Shown here piece by piece: positions 34,868-44,731 of a DNA stretch of 64,000 nt. A program made the translations under genes and the position numbers. The stretch covers positions 1-64,000 of the forward strand of contig CADACB010000003.1 in assembly GCA_902786345.1 (NCBI GenBank). Reading direction: 5' to 3'. The DNA comes from an uncultured Ruminococcus sp. (lineage in GTDB: Bacteria; Bacillota; Clostridia; Oscillospirales; Acutalibacteraceae). The stretch's first letter is position 1, and each line of letters starts with the position of its first letter. Below the pieces are notes generated by a model. That model searched no databases. It was not told the origin of the DNA and saw nothing but the letters and a program-made list of their open reading frames with translations.

Positions 34868-37642
34868 TCAATCCTGCTCAAGAACGGATGCACATCTTGC
34901 ACAGAGTGTTTTGTGTACAGGATGCTGACCTACTGTATTACTGTAAATCCAGCAGCGTTCGCACTTTTCGCCGTCAGCATGTGAAACATCAACCTTGAGC
35001 GAATCTGTAGGTTCGTTAACAAGCTCAACGTCAGATACAATAAAGGAGCTTGCAAGTTCTTTTTCAGCGTCCTTAAGGAAGTCATACTGTTTGCCTGTGC
35101 ATTTCAAAGTAATCTTTGCTTCAAGTGAAGAACGCAGAGTCTTACCCTTAACCTCTACTTCAATTGCCTTTTTAACAATGTCTCTTGTTTCGTGTATTTT
35201 ATCCCACATTGAGATAAAGCTTTCATCAAGCTGAATTCCTGTAAGAGCAGGCATATCGTTGAACATAACGTTCTCAGGATTTGCATTACTGTCATGAGGC
35301 ATAAACTGCCATATCTCATCTGATGTATATGCAAGTATCGGTGCAATCATTCTTGCCATAGCGTCAAGGATGGTGTATATGGTTGTCTGAGCTGCTCTTC
35401 TTAGTTCACCGTCCTTCTTTTCGGTATAGAGTCTGTCCTTAAGAACATCGAAATAGAAGTTTGACATATCAACAACACAGAAGTTGTGTATTGCCGCATA
35501 AACCTGATGGAAGTCAAATTTATCATATCCTTCACGAACCTTCTTGTTAAGCTCATCAAGCTTGAAGAGCGCCCATTTATCAATCGGAAGGAGTTTTTCC
35601 TGACTTACCTTGTCGGTATTAGGATCAAAGTCGCTTATGTTGCCAAGAATATATCTTGTGGTATTTCTTATTTTTCTGTAAGCCTCAGAAAGCTGCTTAA
35701 GGATCTCTTCAGAAATACGTACATTGGAATGATAGTCGCTTGAAGCAACCCACAAACGAAGAATATCGGCACCATATTGGTTGAATATTACCTTAGGCAT
35801 AAGACCATTGCCCATTGATTTTGACATTTTTTCGCCCTTGCCGTCAACAACCCATCCGTGAGTTACAACTGTTTTATAAGGAGCCTGACCCTTTGTTGCA
35901 ATAGCGGTGAGCAGGGAAGACTGGAACCATCCTCTGTACTGATCTGCACCCTCAAGATAGAGGTCTGCCGGCCATTTAAGGTAAGGACGTGCTTCACACA
36001 CAGCTGCATGAGATACGCCGGAATCGAACCATACGTCCATAATATCCTTTTCTTTATCAAATTCCTTGCAGCCGCATTTCGGGCATGTAATGTCAGATGG
36101 AATAATGTCCTTGGCATCCTTGGCATACCAGGCGTCAGAGCCTTCCTTTGCAAACAGTTCTGAAACTGCCTGCATTGCATTTTTATCTATGATAGGCTCG
36201 CCGCAGTCCTTGCAGAAGAAGATCGGGATCGGCACGCCCCATTTTCTCTGACGTGAGATACACCAGTCCTTACGTTCACGAACCATAGATGTAATTCTGT
36301 CTTCACCCCATCCGGGAAGCCATTCAATATTTTTGATAGCCTTAACTGCCTCATCCTTAAAGGCGTTCACAGAGCAGAACCATTGCTTTGTTGCGCGGAA
36401 GAGAACCGGTTTTTTACATCTCCAGCAGTGAGGATATTGGTGGATTATCTTTTTAAGTGCAAACAGCGCACCTGTTTCTTCAAGGTGTTCAGCTATAGGT
36501 TTATTTGCCTGTTCTGTCAGAAGACCTGCGAACATACCTGCTTCTTCTGTAAGTCTGCCGTGTGAGTCAACAGGAACAACCATCGGCAGTTCAGGATAAT
36601 TTCTGCAAACCTCATAGTCATCAACACCGTGACCGGGAGCTGTATGAACACAGCCTGTACCGCTCTCAAGAGTTACGTGATTGCCGACAATGACCATTGA
36701 TGTTCTGTCAATAAACGGATGAGCAGTCTTCATATATTCAAGTTCAGAGCCTTTTATTGTTCCGATAACTTCATAGTTTTCCTTACCGGCAGCCTCCATT
36801 GCAGCAACATAAAGTTCCTCAGCCATAACATAATATTCACCGTCACACTTGATAAGGCTGTAGTTAAAGCGGGGACCAACGCATATTGCAACGTTTGCAG
36901 GAAGCGTCCACGTTGTTGTTGTCCATATAACGAAATATGTGTTTTTAATATCAGCACCCATTGCTGCAAGCTTGCCCATATCATCTGTAACACGGAATTT
37001 TACATATATTGAGTGACATGGATCTTCTGCATATTCGATCTCAGCTTCTGCCAGAGCCGTTTCACAGTCAGGACACCAGTATACAGGCTTAAGTCCTCTG
37101 TAGATATAGCCCTTACATGCCATTTCTGAGAATATCTCTATCTGCTTTGCTTCATATTCGTGATTGAGTGTTATATATGGATTATCCCATTCACCAATGC
37201 CGCCAAGACGTTTGAACTGATCACGCTGATCATCAATATAGCTGAGTGCAAAGTCACGGCAGATCTTTCTGAGTTCAACCTCAGATATAGAGGTTGAGTT
37301 GCCTACACCTGCTTTTTTTCTTGCCTTAAGTTCTGTAGGCAGACCGTGAGTATCCCAACCGGGAACATATGGTGCTTTAAAGCCCGTCATATTTTTATAT
37401 CTTACAATAATATCCTTGAGGACCTTGTTGAGTGCGTGACCAAGGTGAATATCTCCGTTTGCATACGGCGGTCCGTCGTGAAGAACATAAAGGGGCTTGC
37501 CCTCATTATGCTCCATAAGCTTTTCATAAACCTTATTTTCCTGCCAGCGTTTCAGAGTTTCTGGTTCTGATTTAGGAAGACCTGCCCTCATAGGGAAGTC
37601 TGTCTTAGGCAGATTAAGGGTACTGTTGTAATCCTGCGGCAT
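34868..37642 (-). CDS. ileS: Isoleucyl-tRNA synthetase
   Basis: A 924-residue class I synthetase. HIGH motif in [21 protein letters not shown] in [25 protein letters not shown] in the editing domain, and a C-terminal zinc finger (CERCWIY...CARCASVL). ATG 37642 follows GAGGAG; it gives [12 protein letters not shown], typical of Firmicute enzymes. It is preceded by the divIVA terminator, with only about 40 bases between, so there is no room for a T-box leader. Confidence 0.96.
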   Translation of the reverse strand: MPQDYNSTLNLPKTDFPMRAGLPKSEPETLKRWQENKVYEKLMEHNEGKPLYVLHDGPPYANGDIHLGHALNKVLKDIIVRYKNMTGFKAPYVPGWDTHGLPTELKARKKAGVGNSTSISEVELRKICRDFALSYIDDQRDQFKRLGGIGEWDNPYITLNHEYEAKQIEIFSEMACKGYIYRGLKPVYWCPDCETALAEAEIEYAEDPCHSIYVKFRVTDDMGKLAAMGADIKNTYFVIWTTTTWTLPANVAICVGPRFNYSLIKCDGEYYVMAEELYVAAMEAAGKENYEVIGTIKGSELEYMKTAHPFIDRTSMVIVGNHVTLESGTGCVHTAPGHGVDDYEVCRNYPELPMVVPVDSHGRLTEEAGMFAGLLTEQANKPIAEHLEETGALFALKKIIHQYPHCWRCKKPVLFRATKQWFCSVNAFKDEAVKAIKNIEWLPGWGEDRITSMVRERKDWCISRQRKWGVPIPIFFCKDCGEPIIDKNAMQAVSELFAKEGSDAWYAKDAKDIIPSDITCPKCGCKEFDKEKDIMDVWFDSGVSHAAVCEARPYLKWPADLYLEGADQYRGWFQSSLLTAIATKGQAPYKTVVTHGWVVDGKGEKMSKSMGNGLMPKVIFNQYGADILRLWVASSDYHSNVRISEEILKQLSEAYRKIRNTTRYILGNISDFDPNTDKVSQEKLLPIDKWALFKLDELNKKVREGYDKFDFHQVYAAIHNFCVVDMSNFYFDVLKDRLYTEKKDGELRRAAQTTIYTILDAMARMIAPILAYTSDEIWQFMPHDSNANPENVMFNDMPALTGIQLDESFISMWDKIHETRDIVKKAIEVEVKGKTLRSSLEAKITLKCTGKQYDFLKDAEKELASSFIVSDVELVNEPTDSLKVDVSHADGEKCERCWIYSNTVGQHPVHKTLCARCASVLEQD

Positions 37643-37684
37643 AGGTTTTCTCTCCTCTTTCAAAAAGATAATATACAAGCCAAA

Positions 37685-37708
37685 ATCCGACACACTGAAG
37701 TGTCGGAT
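37685..37708 (-). terminator. Terminator of divIVA
   Basis: ATCCGACAC (37685-37693) pairs with GTGTCGGAT (37700-37708); on the reverse strand it is followed by TTTTGG. The U-tract is short, so readthrough into ileS is plausible. Confidence 0.65.
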
Positions 37709-37737
37709 AATTTATGGCTGAATAATGCGTTTTTTAA

Positions 37738-38922
37738 TCATTCAATATCATTAAGCTTCAAAAAATCGAATTTTTTACTGTTTTTTTCGTCATCGATTTT
37801 TATTGCCTGTCTTTTGTTCTTTTCAGACTTAAAGGTTTTTTCTGCTTCCGTGGAACTGAAAATGACACCATCATCAAGCTCGTCAATGCTTGTAGGCTTA
37901 GGTTCATCCTGTTTTACAGCTGTCGGATTATCCGAGTTTGCAGCAGCCTTTATTTCTTCTGCATTGCTGTCTTCGTTTTCAGGATTGTTTTCATCAGATA
38001 CATCATTATCTGATTTTTGCGTAAAATTGTCCTCAGTTTTTTTGTCGGACGGTTGTTCTTTCACTGCCTTCTTATCTGATGAAAATTCCTCATTGCTTTC
38101 AGATACATTTTTTTTGTTCTGTATCTTTTCGGAGCTTTCATTATCCTCTTTTTCTATTGCCGCCTGACCCTTGGTGTTGTGTCTGATTTTCTCAGAGATC
38201 TCTTTGACCTTTTCAACATTTATCATTTCCACCTTGATCTGGCGTTTTTCTTTTTTAGCAGCCTCAACAGCCTTATCCGCTTCAAGCTTTATATCCTGTT
38301 CAACAGACACAGGTGTTACAGGAGAAGCAACCGGATAGCTTTCTTGAAGCTTACTCTGATACTGTTTGAACTCATCGGCCTTGGGGAGCGAGTTGATCAC
38401 CTTAAGATGATTCTTATATGAGTCAATAAGTGCATCCCTGAAGCGTGTTACTTCAGACTGTATCTGAATTATGTGCTGTTTCTGCTGTTCTATTATGCGG
38501 TTGTTTTCATCAATACTGCTGGCAGATCTTGTAAGGGCACTGTTCAGAATAGTTTCGGCTCTGGTTTCCGACTCATAAAGTGTTGCCTCAGCCTTTTCGC
38601 GTGCCTCTTTAACAAGAGTCTCAGCTTCATTGTTAGCACTTGAGAGTATTGACTCAGCCTTCTGAGTTGCATCACGTACAAGTTTCTTTGCCGTTATTTC
38701 AGCTGTAATAATAGCATCCTGAACGCTGTCTGCATTTTCCTCGTGTTTGAGTATACGCTCGTTAAGCTGTTCTATTCTGAGCTCGAATTCTTTGTTTGCA
38801 AGCTCCAGATCTCTTACCTTTTCAATAACACCGTCAACAAAGCTGTCAACATCTTCTATTTTATAGCCGCCAAGTCCCGATCTGCGAAAGCTAATGTTTT
38901 CTATTTCTTCCAATGTGAGCAT
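37738..38922 (-). CDS. divIVA: DivIVA-domain protein
   Basis: A 394-residue coiled-coil protein that recognises curved membranes at septa and poles. The N-terminal lipid-binding domain is clear (ISFRRSGLGGYKIEDVDSFVD), followed by a long coiled coil (about 30-165) and then an unusually long, charged, low-complexity C-terminal half rich in Glu, Lys, Asp and Ser (about 210-394). B. subtilis DivIVA is less than half this size. Its place next to sepF and yggS supports the division role. Confidence 0.92.
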   Translation of the reverse strand: MLTLEEIENISFRRSGLGGYKIEDVDSFVDGVIEKVRDLELANKEFELRIEQLNERILKHEENADSVQDAIITAEITAKKLVRDATQKAESILSSANNEAETLVKEAREKAEATLYESETRAETILNSALTRSASSIDENNRIIEQQKQHIIQIQSEVTRFRDALIDSYKNHLKVINSLPKADEFKQYQSKLQESYPVASPVTPVSVEQDIKLEADKAVEAAKKEKRQIKVEMINVEKVKEISEKIRHNTKGQAAIEKEDNESSEKIQNKKNVSESNEEFSSDKKAVKEQPSDKKTEDNFTQKSDNDVSDENNPENEDSNAEEIKAAANSDNPTAVKQDEPKPTSIDELDDGVIFSSTEAEKTFKSEKNKRQAIKIDDEKNSKKFDFLKLNDIE

Positions 38923-38948
38923 TGAAATTCTTTCCTTTCTCTATATAC

Positions 38949-38980
38949 GCCGTGTGCTTTCTTAGTCAGCAATACACGGC
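38949..38980 (-). other. Hairpin between sepF and divIVA
   Basis: GCCGTGT (38949-38955) pairs with ACACGGC (38974-38980), extended by AT pairs outside. No U-tract follows; it may be an mRNA processing or attenuation structure. Confidence 0.45.
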
Positions 38981-39010
38981 ATATCTTATCGGCTTAACCG
39001 GAGCAACAAA

Positions 39011-39484
39011 TCAGAAGTAGATATTGTCACTCTCAACCTCATCCATAACATCCTCGCCCGAAAGCTTGACGTGACTTGGCATAACGATGTATGTGTCTTC
39101 TGCAACCCTGCTGATCTTGCCGTTATGTGCATATGCAACACCGCTGAGGAAGTCGATTATACGTTTGCCAACGTCCTTGTTTGTCTGTTCCATATTGAGA
39201 ATAATTGTATTTCTCTTTATAAACTCGTCAGCCATTGCGGTTATATCCTTATCAAAGGCTTCGGGCTTGAAGAGTACGAACTGTACCTTTGTGGTGTCGT
39301 GGATATTGATAACATTATCCTCGTTATCAGCACCGTCATCCAATTCATCATCAAACTGATCATCAGCAGATGAATCAGATTCAGCCTGTTCCTCTTCTTC
39401 TTCCTCGCTGTAGTAATCCTCATACTCATTTTCTTCGTCGGGCTGTTTAAGAATATTTTTAAATCTTCCCATAAGTCCTGCCAT
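39011..39484 (-). CDS. sepF: Cell division protein SepF
   Basis: FtsZ-binding protein that shapes the division septum and helps tether the Z-ring. The 157-residue protein has the membrane-binding N-terminus (MGRFKNIL), a very acidic linker (about 18-58) and the SepF core with VQFVLFKPEAFDKDITAMADEFIKRNTIILNM and RIIDFLSGVAYAHNGKI. GGGAGG precedes the ATG. It follows yggS closely. Confidence 0.95.
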   Translation of the reverse strand: MAGLMGRFKNILKQPDEENEYEDYYSEEEEEEQAESDSSADDQFDDELDDGADNEDNVINIHDTTKVQFVLFKPEAFDKDITAMADEFIKRNTIILNMEQTNKDVGKRIIDFLSGVAYAHNGKISRVAEDTYIVMPSHVKLSGEDVMDEVESDNIYF

Positions 39485-39502
39485 AATAAAATTCCTCCCA
39501 AA

Positions 39503-40237
39503 TTATCTGTATATTCTGGCGCCAAAAAGTCTTGAACCGACTCTTACCATATTTGCGCCGGAAAGTATAGCCTCCTGATAGTCTTCGGACATTCCCATAG
39601 AAAGAAAGTCCATAGATACATTATCTAATGTTTTAGCCGAAATGTCAATAAATAATTTGTTCATTTTATCAAAAAATTTACAAATTTCTGTTTTATTGTC
39701 GCATATTGGCGGTATAGTCATCAGTCCGCGCACCCTTATATTGTCAAGCGCGGCACATTTTTCAAGCAGTTCAGGAAGACCTTCCTCAAGAACACCGGAT
39801 TTATTTTCCTCTCTGCCTATGTTTACCTCAAGAAGAATATCTGTTGTAACGCCGTTTTTAACAGACTGCTTTGAAATTTCTCCGGCAAGCTTAAAGCTGT
39901 CAACGGACTGTATCATAGATACCTTTCCGATAAGCTGTTTAACCTTATTGGTCTGAAGATGACCTATAAACTGAAGGTCGCAGTTTTCAAGGTCATATTC
40001 ATCATATTTTGACAAAAGCTCTTGAACCTTGTTTTCTCCAATATATTTTAGACCTAAGGATACAGCATAATTAATTATTTTTGGTTCAACTGTTTTTGTT
40101 GCAGCCAGGAATGTAATATCCTGAGGCTTTCTGCCGGACTTTTCTGCAGCAGCGTAAATATTTTCTGTTATTTCAGAGTAATTACGTTTTACATTATCAA
40201 ATATCTCAAGCAGTTCTGCCGATAATTTTTCCGTCAT
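39503..40237 (-). CDS. yggS: PLP-binding pyridoxal phosphate homeostasis protein
   Basis: A 244-residue TIM-barrel protein like the N-terminal domain of alanine racemase. PLP lysine in FLAATKTVEP, then IGENKVQELLSKY, FIGHLQTNKVKQL, VNIGREENKSG, RGLMTIPP and SMGMSEDYQEAI. It buffers free PLP. It overlaps the HlyD-like gene by 32 bases, so translation is coupled. Confidence 0.95.
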   Translation of the reverse strand: MTEKLSAELLEIFDNVKRNYSEITENIYAAAEKSGRKPQDITFLAATKTVEPKIINYAVSLGLKYIGENKVQELLSKYDEYDLENCDLQFIGHLQTNKVKQLIGKVSMIQSVDSFKLAGEISKQSVKNGVTTDILLEVNIGREENKSGVLEEGLPELLEKCAALDNIRVRGLMTIPPICDNKTEICKFFDKMNKLFIDISAKTLDNVSMDFLSMGMSEDYQEAILSGANMVRVGSRLFGARIYR

Positions 40238-41513
40238 ACAAATTTGCTCCCTCCACTATTATCTCATCATATAATTCCAGAATGTTAACGTCCTCCGAGA
40301 AGGGCTGTTCATTTTTGTCAAGACTGCTTATAACGATATTTTCTCCCGAATATACCGGTACAATCTGCCGGAATACCACCTCGTTGCCCATCTTTACATA
40401 TACACCTGTAACGGTTTTTGTTTCTTCTGTTTTCTTTCCGTTTTTATCCTCATCCGTACGAGTGAGTTCTTTTTCGTGTATGGCTGATTTAGGGATACTT
40501 ATTCCGTGATATTCACTGAGTATTATTGAGATCTCACCCCACCTGAGTGAAGCCATTTCGTCATTCATAAATGTACCTCTGAAAATTGCAAGTGCTTCTG
40601 AGGATTTGTTCTTCTGGTTGAGCGAATAAAGCTCTACATTTATCTTTTCAGCCGAAACAGTTGGAATGTCAAGCCTGAGCTGACCTGCATTTTTTATTTT
40701 AAGGGCATCGTCGGCGCTCACCCTGCACGCTGCATACCAATATACACCGTTGATGGTTTTTCCTATTACCTTATTTGACAGACTTTTTTGTTTAAGTTTG
40801 TCTTTATCTGTATCGCCGGGCATTATTTCATCAAGCTGTTTTGTGGTAAACAGATTTTCATATCCGTCTGCTTTGCTTACAAAATATCCTGTTGCCGGAG
40901 CTTTAATATCAGTGCTCTTTTTTTGTTTTGAGGATGATGCTTCAAGCTCGTTCAGTCTTGTCTGAAGACGATTTATCCTGTCGTTGTAATCCGTAGACTT
41001 GCCGGTGATAAGCTGGCGTTCGTTTATATAATAGCAAATATTGTTGGAATTATTTCTTGCCTCAGAAAGCTCACCGGTTTTTACGGCATTATTTGCCTGA
41101 ATGAGATATGAGCCAATTGCTTTGTCTATTTCATCAGGACTTTGTGAAAGTGCGTCAGAGTTTTTTTGGAGCTGAGTAAGAGAGTCGATCTGTGTTTTCA
41201 AACGGGAAATCTCCTGTTTTGTACCTGCGGAATCAACACTGTCAAAAACACCTGCAACAGCCTCGTTTACAGATACCTTTTCACCGTCATCAACATTGTA
41301 GGAAATAACACCTTTACCGCCATATTCTATCAATGTTTCATCACGAATTATATAACAGTTTGTTGTTATTGCGTTATATGCAGTTGACTCTTTTGCAGTT
41401 ACTGTTTTCACCTGAGTAAAGCTTGCCCTGCATATTACATATATCACATATGCAATAACAAGCAGCGTCAGCACTGTCATAATTACCTTTCTTAAAGCTG
41501 CGGATTTGTCCAT
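40206..41513 (-). CDS. HlyD-like membrane protein of the division cluster
   Basis: A 435-residue protein with one N-terminal membrane helix (about 10-28) and an extracytoplasmic part built like a membrane-fusion/adaptor protein: a barrel-sandwich region (KGVISYNVDDGEKVSVNEAVAGVF), a coiled coil (about 95-205) and a C-terminal beta domain (YVKMGNEVVFRQIVPVYSG). No ABC, MFS or outer-membrane partner is encoded nearby. The gene is wedged between miaA and yggS with overlaps at both ends (22 and 32 bases), an arrangement seen in Clostridia, which hints at a role in the cell envelope or division rather than efflux. Confidence 0.75.
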   Translation of the reverse strand: MDKSAALRKVIMTVLTLLVIAYVIYVICRASFTQVKTVTAKESTAYNAITTNCYIIRDETLIEYGGKGVISYNVDDGEKVSVNEAVAGVFDSVDSAGTKQEISRLKTQIDSLTQLQKNSDALSQSPDEIDKAIGSYLIQANNAVKTGELSEARNNSNNICYYINERQLITGKSTDYNDRINRLQTRLNELEASSSKQKKSTDIKAPATGYFVSKADGYENLFTTKQLDEIMPGDTDKDKLKQKSLSNKVIGKTINGVYWYAACRVSADDALKIKNAGQLRLDIPTVSAEKINVELYSLNQKNKSSEALAIFRGTFMNDEMASLRWGEISIILSEYHGISIPKSAIHEKELTRTDEDKNGKKTEETKTVTGVYVKMGNEVVFRQIVPVYSGENIVISSLDKNEQPFSEDVNILELYDEIIVEGANLYDGKIIGRTA

Positions 41514-42445
41514 ATTTTTCCTCCGTCTGCGATTATTTTTTCAGCCTCTTCAAAAACATCATTGCAGCGGTCAGCCTCTATCCAGCGGATATATTCATCC
41601 TTTCTGAACCACGTTAACTGACGCTTTGCATAACGTCTTGTTTCCATTTTAAGCTTTTCAACGGCTGCCTCTAATGATATTCTTCCTTCAAGATAAGGCT
41701 TAACCTCTTTATATCCTATTGCAGCAGAGGCAGTAATTCCTTTTGCTTCTGAATAAAACTGTTCTGCCTCCTTCAGGAGACCTTTTTCAAGCATTAAATC
41801 AACACGTCTGTTTATTCTTTCATAAAGCTTTTGTCTGTCTGAAAATGTCAGACCGATAGCTGTAACGTCATAGGGTGAGGGTTTTGCTTTTGAAAGTCTG
41901 AGCTGTTCTGTCATTGTTATTCCTGTTGTTTTGTAAATTTCTATTGCTCTTATTATTCTTTTGCCGTTAGAGGGATTGAGCCTTTGCGCACTTTCGGGAT
42001 CAAACTGTGCCAGTTCTTTAAGGAGTGTTTCTCCGCCCTCTGTTATATATCTTTCGTTCAGCTCGTTTCTGAGCTGTTCATTGTGTTCTTCTTCAGAAAA
42101 AGTAATGTTGTCCAGAAACGATCTGACATAAAGTCCTGAGCCTCCGCATAGAACAGGCAGTTTTCCTCGTGAGATTATATCGTCTGTTACTTCTGCTGCA
42201 AGCTTTACATAATCAGATACCGAGAAGCTTTGTCCCGGATCGAGAAAATCCATCAGGTGATGGGGGATACCTTCCTTTTCTTTTTCCGTAGGCTTTGCCG
42301 TTGCAATATCCATTCCCTTATATATCTGCATAGAATCCGCCGAAACTATTTCTCCGTTATACTTTTTTGCTATTTTAACAGCAAGATCAGTTTTTCCGGA
42401 AGCTGTTGGACCGAGAACGGCAATCAGCCTTTGTTTTTCTTTCAT
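41492..42445 (-). CDS. miaA: tRNA dimethylallyltransferase
   Basis: Adds a dimethylallyl group to A37 of tRNAs reading UNN codons. The 317-residue protein shows the P-loop GPTASGKTDLA, SADSMQIYKGMDIATAKPT, PHHLMDFLDP, CGGSGLYVRSFLD and RYAKRQLTWFRKD. It starts 5 bases after the nucleoside phosphorylase stop and overlaps the HlyD-like gene. Confidence 0.96.
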   Translation of the reverse strand: MKEKQRLIAVLGPTASGKTDLAVKIAKKYNGEIVSADSMQIYKGMDIATAKPTEKEKEGIPHHLMDFLDPGQSFSVSDYVKLAAEVTDDIISRGKLPVLCGGSGLYVRSFLDNITFSEEEHNEQLRNELNERYITEGGETLLKELAQFDPESAQRLNPSNGKRIIRAIEIYKTTGITMTEQLRLSKAKPSPYDVTAIGLTFSDRQKLYERINRRVDLMLEKGLLKEAEQFYSEAKGITASAAIGYKEVKPYLEGRISLEAAVEKLKMETRRYAKRQLTWFRKDEYIRWIEADRCNDVFEEAEKIIADGGKIWTNPQL

Positions 42446-42450
42446 TTATG

Positions 42451-43206
42451 TCACCTTGCATTTATAAGCAATTTAACGGCGTCAACGGCAGTTCTGACGG
42501 CAGCGTCAGTATCAGATATGCTGTTGTCTTCATAGCCGAGCCGTTTTCTTTCCTGATTCCATAAAGCGTGGAGTACACAACCTGTTTTGATGCCTCTTGC
42601 TGCGGAAACTGTATATAATGCGGCTGTTTCCATTTCTGAGGCAAGCACCCCAAGCTTTATCCAAGCATTCCATTTATATTTTAGTTCATCCTTTACAGGC
42701 ATCGTATCCGGGCTGTGCTGTCCATAAAACGAATCCTTGCTCTGCACTATACCGGTATGGAAACGCAGTTTGTTATTAGCGGCTGCCGCAACAAGTGCAC
42801 ATACCACCTCGTGATTTGCGGCGGCAGGGAATTCTATAGGAGCATATTCCCTTGAAGTGCCTTCCATACGGACGGCTGCTGTGGGGATGATAATATCTCC
42901 GGGGATAACGTTTTCCTGTATTCCTCCGCACGTGCCTATCCTTATGGCATATTTAAGACCTGTCATACAAAGCTCCTCAAGTGCAATTGCGGCAGAAGGT
43001 CCTCCGATTCCGGTAGACATTACAATAACTTTTTCTCCGCACAGTTCTCCGGAACAAGAAGTAAATTCCCTGTTTGAGGCGAGCGGTCTTGCGTTATCAA
43101 GGTATTTCGCGATAAGACTTACTCTTGCCGGATCTCCCGGAAGTATAGCATATCTTGCACCCTCGTTTTTTGAAATGCCTATATGAAACATTTTTTCCTC
43201 GTTCAT
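42451..43206 (-). CDS. Nucleoside phosphorylase, uridine phosphorylase type
   Basis: A 251-residue PNP/UDP family phosphorylase. Phosphate and base contacts are visible in AILPGDPARV, VMSTGIGGPSAAIALEEL, RIGTCGGIQENVIPGDI, and the ribose-binding ASEMETAALY. The sequence looks most like uridine phosphorylase. ATG 43206 has GGGAGG upstream, whereas the longer start has none. Confidence 0.85.
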   Translation of the reverse strand: MNEEKMFHIGISKNEGARYAILPGDPARVSLIAKYLDNARPLASNREFTSCSGELCGEKVIVMSTGIGGPSAAIALEELCMTGLKYAIRIGTCGGIQENVIPGDIIIPTAAVRMEGTSREYAPIEFPAAANHEVVCALVAAAANNKLRFHTGIVQSKDSFYGQHSPDTMPVKDELKYKWNAWIKLGVLASEMETAALYTVSAARGIKTGCVLHALWNQERKRLGYEDNSISDTDAAVRTAVDAVKLLINAR

Positions 43207-43269
43207 ATTCTGCCCTCCCAAAGAGATTTTCAGCATATAGTCATAGCCGGACAGTTCTGTAAATACAGA

Positions 43270-44199
43270 TTAAAACATCCCTTTTTTCTTTAGTATCAGG
43301 TACATCACAATCATCAGTATACCTGAGAGCACAACAGGAAACCACCATGCCTTGTCAAACGGAAGTCCGCTTATTATATTCATACCATAAAAGCCTGAAA
43401 TTACCGTTGGCACCGAAACAAGCAGTGTAAGAGAAGCCTGTATTTTCATAATAACGTTAAGGTTATTTGAAATAATTGACGCAAAAACATCCATTGTTCC
43501 GGTCAGGATGTTAAGGTGTATTGCCGCCATATCAACTGCCTGCTTTATTTCTATGAGAACGTCTTCAAGAAGATCCTGATCTTCGTCATAAAGCTTTATA
43601 TATCTTCCCCTCATTATTTTTTCGAGTGTAAGCTCATCGGCTTTGAGAGATGAAGAAAAATATACGAGTGATTTTTCAATATCAAGAAGCTGATGAAGCT
43701 CCTGATTCTGAGCAGAGCGGCGAAGCTCACGTTCAATACGGTTGTTGATTTTGTCAATCTGTTTGAGGTACTGCAAATATTTTGTCGCCATTCTAAGCAT
43801 AATATGCAGAACGAAATGTGTTTTATAGCCGGTCATAACGTTTCTGACAACACCTTCGGAAAATTCGCTCAGAACGGTATTTTCCTTAAGTGCGACCGTT
43901 ATAACGTTTTTGTCGGTTATCATAATACCGATAGGCATTGTTGAGTAGGTTATATTTTTCTGAGCTTTTTCAACAACAGGAACGTCGATGATTATGAGTG
44001 TTGTTCCGTCTTCGCTGTCTATATGTGACGATTCCTCCTCGTCAAGTGCAGAACGCAGAAGCTCAGGCGGTATCGAGAAAAACTCAAGAAGATATTGCAC
44101 TTCACGTTCTTCCGGAGCTATACAGTTGATCCAACATCCCTGTTCATATTCTTTGATCTCTTCTATTTTTCCGTTAACGGTTTTATAAAAGCTTATCAT
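43270..44199 (-). CDS. corA: CorA-family divalent cation transporter
   Basis: A 309-residue protein with a large cytoplasmic domain and two C-terminal membrane helices joined by the hallmark GMN loop (FYGMNIISGLPF). It likely carries Mg2+ or Co2+. The gene is preceded by a 150-base leader with two competing hairpins, the second of which covers the ribosome binding site (see 44200-44345). Confidence 0.92.
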   Translation of the reverse strand: MISFYKTVNGKIEEIKEYEQGCWINCIAPEEREVQYLLEFFSIPPELLRSALDEEESSHIDSEDGTTLIIIDVPVVEKAQKNITYSTMPIGIMITDKNVITVALKENTVLSEFSEGVVRNVMTGYKTHFVLHIMLRMATKYLQYLKQIDKINNRIERELRRSAQNQELHQLLDIEKSLVYFSSSLKADELTLEKIMRGRYIKLYDEDQDLLEDVLIEIKQAVDMAAIHLNILTGTMDVFASIISNNLNVIMKIQASLTLLVSVPTVISGFYGMNIISGLPFDKAWWFPVVLSGILMIVMYLILKKKGMF

Positions 44200-44345
44200 A
44201 AAAAGCGTCCTTTCTTTTCAGGACGCATAAAGAATAACCGTGCGTCCCGTTTCTATAAAAAATTTCTGTATATCTGACATAAGGATCAGGGCCCACGGCA
44301 ATACCACCTCGCTTAATAAAGAAATCAAAGAACCGCCATAGCAGT
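44200..44345 (-). promoter_or_regulatory. Structured leader of corA with alternative hairpins
   Basis: On the reverse strand GGGACGCA (44248-44241) can pair with TGCGTCC (44227-44221). The same GCGTCC (44226-44221) can instead pair with GGACGC (44210-44205), which is followed by TTTTT and immediately by the corA ATG; this second hairpin also buries AAAGGA, the ribosome binding site. The two are mutually exclusive, which is the layout of a riboswitch or attenuator. Upstream, AAGCGAGGTGGTATTGCCGTG and GCTATGGCGGTTC look conserved-like. It does not match the M-box or a complete T-box as far as I can judge. Confidence 0.55.
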
Positions 44346-44613
44346 ACATAATATATTATAGTATTCCTGCCTTAAATAATCAAGTCAAAATTCTGTTTCT
44401 TAAATCAGATTTTATAAGATTCAATAATCATATTTATTTAAAAAAAATATACAGCAAATTTTATAAGGCACAATAAATAGAATAGAATCCGAAAATGATT
44501 ACTATATATTGCGATTGTTATAAATTTATCAAATAAAACCGTACATATAAAATAATAATTATTACTATATTTTGTTGATAAAAACGATAATTTATTTAAA
44601 GCATTTCAAAAGG

Positions 44614-44642
44614 TTGACAAAAATATAAAACAGCTATATATT
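44614..44642 (+). promoter_or_regulatory. Promoter of pflB
   Basis: TTGACA (44614-44619) and TATATT (44637-44642) with 17-bp spacing, about 90 bases before pflB. The rest of the 44350-44731 gap is very AT-rich without a gene. Confidence 0.75.
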
Positions 44643-44647
44643 TAGGA

Positions 44648-44672
44648 TATGTTAAAAATAAAGCATAACATA
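44648..44672. promoter_or_regulatory. Inverted repeat at the pflB transcription start
   Basis: TATGTTA (44648-44654) and TAACATA (44666-44672) are perfectly complementary, 11 bases apart, and lie just downstream of the -10 box. This could be an operator for a redox or carbon regulator. Confidence 0.45.
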
Positions 44673-44731
44673 GCTTATAAAATTATTTTTATTAAAGGTT
44701 ATGTTTAAATAAAAATGAGAGGGGTAATTAA

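Noticed and set aside
44241..44320. T-box riboswitch upstream of corA
   Set aside because: AGGTGGTATTGCCGTG only partly fits the TGGNACCGCG element, the leader is too short for a specifier domain, and the supposed antiterminator would not exclude the terminator.
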